Shown here: positions 47,900 to 58,860 of the stretch, piece by piece
Numbering within the stretch: position 1 is the first letter of the stretch
Layout of the letters: each line of letters starts with the position of its first letter
Source: Combretum micranthum
Taxonomy: Eukaryota > Streptophyta > Magnoliopsida > Myrtales > Combretaceae
DNA length: 64,000 nt
Reading direction: 5' to 3'
NCBI GenBank assembly: GCA_024138025.1
Contig: JAMXBD010004354.1
Coordinates: 1-64,000 of the forward strand
The notes under the pieces: generated by a model
Databases searched by the model: none
Seen by the model: the letters and a program-made list of their open reading frames with translations, nothing else
What the model was told of the DNA's origin: nothing
Program-made: the position numbers and the translations under genes

Positions 47900-49054
47900 G
47901 AGATATACCCAACCACAACAAGAACCCGTCATGACTCCTTTAGGACCCGAGAACCAAGCGATACCCGAACCACCTAACCAAGGGGAAATGCCTCAATAGA
48001 GATTGAACGGCTTACTAGTCAGACAGGAGGCTACATGCAACAGACTCAAGTCAGTTCAACGTCTACACCTGTGAGATATGAGCAAGAAACGACGCAAGAT
48101 GAACCCCCATCACCTCAATACCACCAAAGCCTCTTACCATGCTTCATAAAGTGTAACGAGTATTTCGACGGAGTTTTTGGAAAACCAGATGAGGCAGAGG
48201 ATTGGTTGGCACACATTGAGAGGTCCCTTAATGCTTTTGAAGTACCACACCATCTGAGAGTCAATTATGGAACCTTTATGCTCCGCTTACATGCCCGAGT
48301 ATGGTGGGACTCTAAGGAAAGAGAGTTGACGCCTCCAGTTACATGGGAGATGTTTAAATATGAGTTTTTGAAAAATATTTCCCATGAGCTTAAGAGTCCA
48401 GTACAGTTCAGATTTTCTCAATATCTCACAAGGAGATCGTAGTGTGGAACAGTACGAAACCGAGTTAGTAGATTACTGCAATATGCTCCAGAATCATATA
48501 AGCAAAGTGAGGAACTCAAAAGAGAAGTGTTTCTGAATGGTTTAAAAGAAGACCTTCGGACTCGATTGGAAGAATTGGATATCAGGAGTTATCAAGGATT
48601 GCTAGAAAGAGCACGGATAATAGAAAATGCTCAAAGGAGGAGGCAAGAAAGAAGTAATAAGGAAATGGAGTTCTATGCTTCAATGACCCCGAGTCAAAAT
48701 GTCATAACACTTCCCTTGGATGATGACCCAAACAAGGAAGAAGACATAATTTGGATAAGATACAATGTTGGAGATGTAAGAGAGAGCATTACCCTATCAG
48801 TGTCCACAACTTCAATTCAAGTGCTACCTCTGTGGGGACCCAGTCACAAAGTTGAGAAGTGTCCCAAAAGACGACCAACGCATGCTCTCTTTGCAAAAAC
48901 GGGACATTTAGCTAAAACATGCCCTGAACGGGATAATTGCATGTTGCTTCGCTGGAGCTACCTAGGAAGAAGAGGAAGAGATATAACAGGAATAAAAGCA
49001 ACAAAGGAAAAAGGAATCGAGGTTCTTCAAGGACATCTACATCCGGAAATCTAG
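47900..49054 (+). pseudogene. gag: Gag copy 2: N-terminus, capsid and three broken zinc knuckles
   Basis: Starting after the acceptor at 47899, a Pro/Gln/Asn-rich N-terminus runs to about 47995, where a stop and one-base shift lead to the frame IEIERLTSQTGGYMQQTQV. The capsid follows (LLPCFIKCNEYFDGVFG, EAEDWLAHIERSLNAFE, GTFMLRLHARVWWDSK, PPVTWEMFKYEF). Two compensating shifts near 48420 and 48465 surround the VEQYETE stretch. The frame then continues with REVFLNGLKEDLRTRLEELD and LLERARIIENAQRRRQER. Three CCHC knuckles lie at about 48762-48935, each crossed by a one-base shift. Domain order and wording match the minus-strand gag at 4521-5694, so both come from one gag lineage. The copy cannot make full-length gag as written. 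Confidence 0.88.
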
Positions 49055-49943
49055 TCCACAACCCTCACACATATGGAGTGTATGAAGAAGCTAGTGATGA
49101 GAGCTGGAGTCCTTTCCATGGAAGGAAGCGAGGATCAAAGATGCAACTCGATACCAGGTTAGCGCTATACCCTTAGAATACCGCATATTCTTTCCTGCCA
49201 ATAGAATCAAAGAGATAGGTTGTTAGAAATACCTTCGGATTACATGGCTAGACTAAAAATAGGAAAGCCCGAGACCATTAAAAGTTAGAATGAGCCAATG
49301 GAAACTAAAAAAAAACTCGATTAATTTAATGAATTCCAAGACACTCCATACAACTTCTTGTAAATAAAGAACTTTGAAAGATCGAAAATCTACGATGATC
49401 GTTACATAAAAGTTAAAATTTCAAAAATCAAATCTCAATTACCAAACTCCGTAAGATCTTCACAAGTAATAAGTATACAATAAAGCAATGAGATTCTTGA
49501 TTTCAACCCCATCAAGATGATCACGATGATAAGAGTTTAAAACAACGATGACTTTAATTATTTAAAAGAATATTGATCACAGAGCACAATATTTGTATAT
49601 ACAGCTACATAAGAATGGAGAAGCGAATCCACAACCTTCGTTGGTCAAAGTAATCGAGTCATGAAAGGTCGTGTGTCATGAGTCGTCTAGTGTCGGTCGA
49701 GTCGAGTCGTCTGTGGTCTCGAGTCAAGTCCGTGTCGTTTTCCAAAAGAGTCGTGTAAGTGAAGGTTGGAATCGCTAAGCCAAATCTTATTAATTTGTAT
49801 GTGCTATATTTGTAAAATATCTCATACAAAATTTAGAAATGATACAAATCAAAGCATAAACCGGTGCTAGAATAAATTCGAATTCACAATCTTTCTCGAT
49901 AAACGATATACACGTAACAAGTTTTGCGGACAAAACTTTCTTT
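49055..49943 (+). other. 3' untranslated interior of the gag-only element
   Basis: There is no recognisable pol. A 79-codon frame overlapping the gag end (48937-49176, basic then acidic) may be a decayed remnant between gag and protease. The stretch 49650-49760 is unusual for repeated gtcg/gtcga words (gtcggtcgagtcgagtcgtc). The PPT follows. Confidence 0.6.
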
Positions 49944-49956
49944 AAGGTGGGGAGGA
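49944..49956 (+). other. Polypurine tract
   Basis: AAGGTGGGGAGGA directly abuts the 3' LTR tip TGTAAGCCCC. This is the expected plus-strand primer. Confidence 0.93.
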
Positions 49957-52900
49957 TGTAAGCCCCGGAAAATTTCAGTAAATAATTCCAAATGAACTTC
50001 GAAAATAAACCTAAAAATCACTCCAAATTAAAACCGAACTTTCGAACGAGTCCTAAATATAAACGAAAGTAAGAATTCATTAGTCTTGAGAAAATCTAAA
50101 ATAAAATAAGGACTACAAAAGTCCTTAAGTCCAAAAACCATTACGTAAGATAAACTGCTTACCTAATCTATAATTCATAAAAATCGGGATAAAAATAAAA
50201 CACAGTGATAATTTGCTAAAAAGCAAGTTAATCCATAACATGACAATTTGAAGGATCAGGAAATCACCAAAGGCCAATTCCATAATTAGGCTTTGGCACG
50301 ATTAAGAAAACTTTATCTGCCAATAATAAAATATAGACTTTGGAAATTCCCCAAACGACCAGACTAATAATCCTAAGAGACGGAAATCACAATAAAGCCC
50401 TAACGATCAAATCAAACTCCAAGAATCATAGAACGAGTTAGAAATTGAAATCTCGTAATCTTAAGAAGGAAGAATTCAAGAAACAAAATAACAAATTAAT
50501 AATCCTTAAGTTAACCAATTGTTCATAAAACCTTAAATCGAAGCAAAAATAAATTCGAAAACAAAACACTATGAAGATCCTTTTTCAAAGCAAATTATAA
50601 AATCAAGATTTCCCCAAAATCATTCCAAAAATCGATATTTGACTCAAACTCAAGAAAATCATATCGGTAACCATTACCGATATAACTCCGGATATAATAA
50701 TTCAATTCAAGATTTCGAAAGCAGTAAGAGATATTAAATACTTATAAAAATAAAATTTAAAATAAATTTCTCAAACTAAATACGTTGTATAAACAGAAAA
50801 TCTCAGTTTCCAATTGGCAAAGGTCTAAACCGGAAAATCATCCGGAAACCCTAACCGGAATACAATAGCTTAAGTCCGGCAATCTAGCGCCCTTAACTCT
50901 AGAGGCCGGTAGTTTAAATAGTAGAATAGCTCGTAGTAATATAAGTTTGTTCAAAATATCAGATTGGTAAATTTTTGACCTATCTCGAACCCGTTCGGAT
51001 ACAGACTTCGAAAAGCGTGTCCCGGGACTCGAGATATCAAAAATATACCATTAGTACCGTTAGACTCGTAATTCCACGAGATTTCTAAATATATCAGTTA
51101 TATAATTTTTCGGGTTATAAAAGTTACAGTTATAACCTTTTTATCGTATTTTCATTTCTACCGGTAATTGATTATTCTTTTGCACTATTCATTTTATTTC
51201 ATTACACAATTTTATTATTATTATTTTTATACCCTGGGTTTCCTAGTAATCAAGTAAACTTCGAAAACCAGAAAATGAAACCCTAAATCAGTTTAGTTCA
51301 AGCTTTGTGAAAAGACTTAGAAACCCTAATTCCGGCTTTTCCTCGGTTTCCAAATAAGAAACTTTTATAAGCAAAATTAATTTTGAATATAGTTCTTGAT
51401 TATATTTCAAACCAAGAAAAGATCAGATTTTGAGAAAATTTCAATTCCGGGTCATCCCGAGACCCATTATAGAAAAGCGTGCCCCGGAACTAGAATTTCA
51501 AAAATTTCTTTATGAATACTCATTTGAATCGAAATAAAATAAGGATTTCAAAAATATATTTTTCATAATTTTCCGGCTTATGAAAAATACAGTTATAGCC
51601 TTTTTATTCGTATTCCATTACTACCGGAAATTAAATTGTCTTGTCAACTATTCAAAAAGTACCACCTATACTACCTAGTCTACCTATTAGCCACCCTACA
51701 AATCTAACCCTTACCATCACTCAAATCACTCCTTTCTCTAACTTTTGTCCTTAACTTTCTTAACTCTTAACAATTTCACATCATGTTAAATCAATCAATC
51801 AAAGTAAAAGTTTTTCAAACTTCTTCCCTCCTCCATGAATAGTGCCGCGTGAATAGTCCCCCCTCCCCATGTCCATTTTGCAAATTTTTTTTTATTTAAT
51901 CTAACTCATTTAACCTAATCCCATTCCATATATATACTACTTTTTCTCTCTCTCTCTTCATTCTTTCATTTCTCAACTTTTGAAAAGTGAAAAGCTCTCA
52001 AAAATCCTCTCATTCCTCTCTTGGCCGAAACATTACAAGCCCCCACACACACCACACTCATTTTTTCTTTTATCCATTTCTCTTCAAGTAAGTAAAGTTT
52101 CATCCTTCCATCATCAAAACTTTGTTATGGCTAAGTGATTTTGGATATTTCCAACCAAGGACCCCATGAGCTTTCTAGGGTCAAGGAAAGATCAAAACAA
52201 GAATCCGAACCATTACAAAGTAGATCTACACTTTAAAGAGCTTTCATGCAAAAGCTTTATGTTTTCCCATCAAAAAGTATTTTTTAACAAAAGATCTTTT
52301 AAAAATATAGTTTTTATGTTTTCAAAACACATTTAAGCATTTGATAAGTAGATCTATCATTTTACTACTCATATTCATGTAGACATTTAAGATCTCATCT
52401 TCATTTTGAGTTTATGTGCATTCATAGTCTTTAATGTTTTGTCCTTAGTAAATAACCTTCCTAGTATGTAGATCTATGGTTAGATAAGTTAATAAAGTCA
52501 AAAAGGAAAACACTTTTCAAAATATGAACTTGTGTAAATTCGGATGACTTTGAAAACCTAGGTCAAAAACACTTTTATCAACTTCTAAACATTATTTTAC
52601 AAGAGAAATGAAGCCTATGGGTAATAGATAATGTTTAGTATTTTTCATGAGTCTAAATGAGTTTTTACTAAAGAAAATGTTGGAAACAAGAAATGAAGTC
52701 CATAGAAGTTTTGAGTTAAAAGTCATGTAGACAAAATTCGTAATAATGGATGTAGGGTTAGAAAACACTATTTTTCCAACTTCAAAAATGATATTTTCTT
52801 AAATAAATGAAGTCCTTAGGATATAGGTATAATAAATACTTAAAGTTTTAGTATAAAATATATTTTTCCTAAAGAATCAACTTGAAAATGGACTTTTGTA

Positions 52901-54674
52901 AATTCGGATTTTTGGAAACCCCATAGTAAAAGACCCACTTAAAAGTTTATAAATGAAGATTTTATTAAGAAATAAAGGCCTTAGGATATAACTAATATAA
53001 GGTCAAAATTTCTTTAAGCAAAATGAGTTTTCTAAAGAAAATCCTTATAATATGTAGGTATGACAAGTGTAGTAAATCACTTGTTAAACAATAGAAAATG
53101 GTTTCTAAGAAAAGTTTATTAAATTCTTTAAATCTAAAAAGCTATAAGAACTAGGCTCATTAAAGTTCATATCATGACATTCATGATAGGGAAAATCATT
53201 ACCATTGCATTTAGTTCATTTTACTTAGGAATCTCAAGTGCATTCATGAAAACCGCATTTTCGGAATTATAAACCCGCTGTACAGATCTGATCCCTCAAT
53301 TTCCGAGGCTTAGATATTTTCAAAACTTGATTTAAACTTCGTATTTAGAAAGCTCTTCCGAAGTAGATAGAAATCGATATAAAATTTGCGAGATTCCGAG
53401 TTAAAATGACCAAGTTATGGCCGTTTTAAGTTGGAATTCCCGCTTAGGACGCGAATTACGAATTTGATAAGTTCGTATGAAGTCGTTGGATTAGTTTGAG
53501 TTGAAATACTGATTAGAGTATTTCTTCCTTTTTAGGTTATCCCGAGTTCGACGATTCCCTACCACCGGATTATTATTACTAGAAGACCGGTGATCCAATG
53601 GCCGAGTGAGTTTTCTCCTTGTTTTGTTACCTTGATTGTGCTTGTAATTAGTCGCATTAGAATTTTAGGAACAAGATAAAAATCGATATGAATGGGGATG
53701 GGATATATGATGAGACTGTGATAAATGTATGCCAAGGAATACTAAAGCATATCGAAACCACGATTTGATTGGATAACTGCACGGTTCATATTATTTATGT
53801 GTATGATATTGCCTGGTCACTCTAAAGAATGTATAAATATTTTGACCTAAGCAAAAGTAATTGATCATGCATCGCATCAGACATATTGCATTTGGTAGCT
53901 GCTACTCCTACGCAGGTCGATCGGTATGGTCCGAGGACTCGTTTGAGTAATGAGACCCGGTATCAGAGCTCATTCTAGGGTACTAAGGCGCATGTGGATG
54001 CATCCTTGTATGAGCCTAGCCGAGTCGAGTGCTAAGAGCCAGGGCTTGGGGACTAGCAGCGGTCGTGTAGACTCAATACCATTCCTAACCCAAGATACGG
54101 AGGGCGTAAATCCGTTCTGTGTGTGGGTTCCGGTTACCCATGCATAATTGCTTGCTCACGTGTTTGTTCATGCATAGCATATGATTGATTAATAACTTGT
54201 TTGTTATGGTACGGAATTAAGGGAATTCTCACTAAGCTAGTGTAGCTTATACCCCAATAGTTGTTTAAATGAGCAGGTTATTCCAAGAATGCTAAGTGGG
54301 GACCAGATGGTTGAAGTCGAGAATGACTTCGGGATTCCGGCAAGATATAAGAATGCTTGAAGTTTTTGGCTAAGCTTTACGATTTGCCTTGTAATAGTTT
54401 TATGTAGTGAAGTCTTGGGATGAATGTAATTGAAGTTTGATGAACTGTATTTTGAAGTATAGTGTTTTGTATTTGGAGTATAGTGGATTGTATTTCCTTT
54501 ACATTGTTACTCAATTGTATCAACATAAAATGTATCATTCCGATTTGTCTCCTTTATGTGTTAGACGCCTTGTACATAGTATGGAAGCCTTCGCGTGACT
54601 GAGGTGGTCATTCTTAGGCTTTAATATTGTGTACGACGGACTGCCACGTTTAGGGTACCCTTCGGGGCGTGACA
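49957..54674 (+). repeat. 3' LTR (family B) of the gag-only element, uninterrupted
   Basis: The 4718-bp LTR runs from TGTAAGCCCC to CTTCGGGGCGTGACA. It lacks the nested A LTR present in the 5' copy and so gives the intact LTR plan: U3 of about 2 kb, TATA at 51929, CT-rich leader, GTAAGT donor near 52091, tandem array, conserved motif near 53395, candidate exon 53536-53605 (70 bases, ATGGCCGA then GTGAGT), islands near 54100 and 54230, tip. Compared with the 5' LTR it has many one- or two-base deletions up to about 53280 and few after that. Confidence 0.95.
53536..53605 (+). promoter_or_regulatory. Candidate LTR mini-exon with ATGGCCGA before GTGAGT (3' LTR copy)
   Basis: Identical in layout to 45345-45414: CTTTTTAG before, 70 bases, ATG at 53598-53600, donor at 53606. 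In the 3' LTR it would not be upstream of gag and serves only as the template for the next 5' LTR. Confidence 0.5.
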
Positions 54675-57600
54675 GTATATTTCCCTCTTATTTTTATATC
54701 ATTTTTCTTCTTTAGAAAAAAAGTACACCTTTAAAACTTTACTTTCTTGGCAAATTTTATTTTTCTAAGTTGATTTCCAAAATAGTGAGTTGATTTTATC
54801 ATGGTTTGAAAAACTTGTTTTATTCTTAATATTTGTCAAGTGGTAGAATAATTCCTTTAGACAAGTTTATAAAAAAAGCTTTCTTAATAAAGAATTGTTA
54901 ACATTAGAACTTTAGCAAAAATTTCGTTTTAACTTTGAAAAGAGAATAACAATATAAAATTTAAGTTTTGAAGAAACTTTCTTAGTATGTGATATTCAAA
55001 GTTTATAGTGAACCTATTTTAGTCTTATAAAAAGATATAGTTGAGTTAAATCTTAAGTTCAGTGCTAAAAATTTTATCTTTATGGATTTTAGTTTTGTTT
55101 TTAAAAGAAATGAGTTCCTTTCATTTGAGAATCTTAGGCACTAATACTTTAAAACTTATGATTAACTTACTTAGCTTTTGAAAAGAATTTATTAAAAAAA
55201 TACTTAGACTTTTGTGAAAAATCCTTTATAAGAAATCTAGTTCACTTTTCCTTTGTTTAAGAAAGAACCATTTTTATTTTTATTTGAGACAACAATAGTT
55301 AATCATGCATGAATTGATTATGTAGCATGTAAAAATAAGGTAATACATAATAAGATAGAAAGAAATTCATAAGCAAAGAAATGAAATAAAAATATGGTCA
55401 GCATTGGGAACCTTAGCTTCATCAGGCAACCCGGACTAAGAATAGACTAGTCCCAAAAGAAGAGAAAAAAAAGAAAGAATTTGTTTGACTTGATATGGAT
55501 AAGTATAGACTAGAAAGCTAGTCTTATAAATTGCATAAAATAAATAAATTGCAAAGCATAAAAATAATAAATAACAAGTAAGCTTATATGCCCTAAAGAA
55601 ATATATATACATAATATACATAATACTATATAGAAGTTAGATTAGCGCAAATAATAATAACAATAATAACAACAACATAATAAATAATGTAAAATAGGAA
55701 TATGAACAAAAACAAAACATGAACATATTGTTGCTTTTCTAACTCTTATTGTAAACCCCTAAATTTTCGGAATCAGTTTAGCATAAAACCCTAAACCGGA
55801 AGTCAAACGGAACCCTAAAGGTCAACAAAACCCTAGTTTACCGTATCAATCTAAATCCGGCATTGCCGTTTTCTTTGGCCCTAGAAAACAAAGTTGGGAT
55901 AATTAGCTAGAATAGCTCGTAATAACCATAGGTTTTATAAAAGTTTCAGTTTCGCAAATTCCGTGTCCTTCGAACCCGATCGGACACAGTTCTCGAAAAA
56001 CGTATCCGGAAGCCCGGAATAGTAAAAATATTCCGAATATACCATTAGACTCGTAAAAATATAAGTTTTCTAAAAATATCAGTATCGTAATTTTTCGGTA
56101 AGTAAAAATCAGATATAGCTATTATTCGCGTATTTTCTTACTACCGGTACTTTAATTGTCATATCTATTTTACATTACACTATTCATTACTATTCTATAC
56201 TATTCTTTTATCTCTACTTTTTCTTACACCTATTCTTACACTCTACATAACCTATAATCTTAACTTTTTACCTTTCCCATAACTTTATATCACATCTACC
56301 TTACATATTATATCTTTTATTTTCCAAAAAGTCAAAAAAATAAATCAATTCCCCCTCTAAAGGACCATGCCGGCACCTCTTCTCTCTCTTCCCTCTCAAT
56401 TTGTTTTAATTTTGCATTTATTTTAATCACACAAAAATCACTCATCAATTTCCTATAAATACCCTCCTCCTCTTTCACTTCTTTCACACATTCACTACCC
56501 ACAAATTCATACAAAAAACTCTTCAAAATTTTCCTCTCAAAACTCTCCCAAAATACCATCTCAAAACTCTCTCCAAATAATTCTACAACAACTTCTACCA
56601 ACAAACCAAAACCCATAACCACATAACCATATCAAGTCTTTTAGGTAACCACTTTATATTTCTTTCTTCTTCTTCATGTCATGTAACTTTACATGACCAT
56701 AGTGTGAGTTTCCAAATACTACAAGTTATGGAAACTACATTATGTTCATGTATTGTTCTTGTTCATGCCAATCCATCTATGTTTATGTTGTTTTATTATT
56801 GTTAATATATCTATATACATATTCTTTAGAGCATATAAGCTCACTTGCAATTTATTTATTTCATGCAAAGCAATTTATTTACTGTTCCATTGCAATTTAT
56901 TTATTTATCCCTTATTGAATTAAGACTAGTCTCTAGTCTTAGACTTGTCCTTATCAAGTCAAAACAAGCTTTTCTTTCTTTCATTTTATTTCTTTATGGG
57001 ACTAGTTTACTTCTTAGTCCCGGGAGCCTTGAAAAAGCTAAGACTCCAATACTTGACTTTATTATTAATGCTTATGTTATTTTGTTTATTATTATTCTCA
57101 TAATCTTGTTCATTTAGATTGTTGTCCAAAAGTTTTATTTTCTAAAGATAATTAAAATAAAAGAAGGCTTTTTGTCACTTAGGAATAAGTTTATGTGAAA
57201 CATAAAAATATAAGATAACAAAAATAAACTCATTCATTTTTAAGTTACAAAAAGAATTCACTATGAAATTAGAAACTATTTTTACTTAAAAAGCTACTTA
57301 AATCCTTGTTATTCTACCTTGATTCCAAAAGAAAATATCTGTTGATACAAAAAGGGTTCTTTTTATAAGAAGATGAATGACTAAGGAAATTTCAAGTAAA
57401 AGACCTTTACAAACAAATAGGCAAAGAAAATTTATGGTTTGAAAATAATAAAGTTATTTCTTTTCAAGCTACAAGAAGAAGTTAATAAGATTATAGAAAT
57501 TAGTTTTTCTACAAAAAGTCCTTAATTATTCCACATTATTTTTATGAAGAAAATAAATTTTCATGCATGGATGATTATTTGTGAAAAGAGAAAAAGAATG

Positions 57601-58276
57601 AGAAATATCAAGTAAGGAATTTTTGCAAAACAAGTAAACAAAGGAATTTACACAAGAAAAATGAAGAATAACATATTTCCTAGAAAACTTCAAATATAGT
57701 ATTAATGTAACTTAGAAAGTAGAAAATTTTATTTTCAAAGGTCACTTAGAAAAAGATAAATAAAACCAATATAAAACGTTTTTAGAAAATAAAGAAAACA
57801 AGGTATTCATTTCCAAGAAAGTTACAAAAACAATTTCCGAAAAGCGTCAACCCGACATTGTTTTACCTAAAAAAAATAATTTGGACAACAAGACACTTGA
57901 GCATGCTTAAATATGAGTTATATAGTTATAAAAAGAGAATTTTTCAACTATATAGATAACTAAGTATTTATCAAGAAAAATCTTGATTTCTTGAACCAAG
58001 GTTGTTTTGTTGAAAAATCCGTGGTGAATTTTGTCACCACTGTTTCGGGGCCTATATGGCTTTGTTTGATGCAAATAATTTTGGAAATGGGTAGATCTTT
58101 TCGAGTAGGTAGAAATTGGTATATTATGTGCGCAATTCCGAGTTAAAATGACCAAGTTATGGCCATTTTAAGTTGGAACATTCTTCTATACGAACTTTAA
58201 CTTTCTTTGACGTTGTTTTGTCAAAATTCAAGAAAATCATCAAGAAAAACTCATTGTGGGTATTTTCTTTGGTTAG

Positions 58277-58375
58277 GTAACCCCGAGGAAGGATTCTTTT
58301 AACCCAAGAACTATTACGATTAAGTGGAGTGTGTGAACGACTCATCCGCTTAGAGGAATAGACGACAATGGCATC
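58277..58375 (+). promoter_or_regulatory. Candidate LTR mini-exon ending in ATGGCATC before GTGAGT (family A)
   Basis: TTGGTTAG precedes the 99-base segment, which ends GACAATGGCATC followed by GTGAGT at 58376. It is homologous to 30851-30948. Confidence 0.5.
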
Positions 58376-58689
58376 GTGAGTTTACTTCCATGAAATGCTA
58401 TACTTGTTGTGCTTGTAAACTAGTTGCACTAGAGTTAGGAAAAGATAAACCGATATGCATGTAAAATAATTTCTTGAAAGAATTCTAAAGATATCGAAGC
58501 CCGAATTGTTCTAAGTGATTGTTTTAGTTTAATATTGATTTGTGTGAAATTCCTTGATCGCCATAAAGTTGAAAATAATTATGTTATGACTTTATAAATT
58601 AATGAACTCATGCATACCATGAAGTGAGTCACATTGCATGGTTGGGTTATTATCCTTGGGTGAGAAGGATAGTAAACTCATGTCGAAAG

Positions 58690-58860
58690 CAACACTTGGC
58701 GGGAGATCCGAAAGCGATTGCTTGGCGGCTTAATGGAATATGCTTGGCGGTTGATCCGAAAGCAAGGTCAAATCAAGTAGATTCGGAATACTTGGCGATG
58801 AGTGCTCGCAAGTTTAAAACTTTTTAATGAATGCTTGGCGATGAGTGCTCGCAAGCTTAA
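58690..58860 (+). repeat. 'CTTGGCG' minisatellite of LTR A (subtype 1), expanded
   Basis: Five or so diverged units contain cttggcg. The last two share 'cttggcgatgagtgctcgcaag', split by an insertion. The copy at 31250-31345 has fewer units. Confidence 0.8.

Larger units (their letters stand above)
37985..54674 (+). mobile_element. Complete non-autonomous (gag-only) Ty3/gypsy-type LTR element, TSD GTATA
   Basis: The element is bounded by TGTAAGCCCC and GGGGCGTGACA, with GTATA on both sides (37980-37984 and 54675-54679). Parts: 5' LTR 37985-46486 (about 4.8 kb once the nested solo LTR is removed), PBS 46494-46505, interior 46487-49956 (3470 bp) with two tandem decayed gag regions, PPT 49944-49956, and 3' LTR 49957-54674 (4718 bp). 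The interior has no room for a full pol and no pol motif, so movement would need enzymes from another element. It matches the class described in plants as terminal-repeat retrotransposons with a gag domain. Its own gag is broken, so it would also need gag from elsewhere. Confidence 0.95.

Noticed and set aside
56332..56622. 96-codon minus-strand frame with Glu- and Val-rich composition
   Set aside because: It is antisense to the LTR promoter and leader region (CT-rich on the plus strand, which reads as Glu/Arg on the other) and absent from sister copies.
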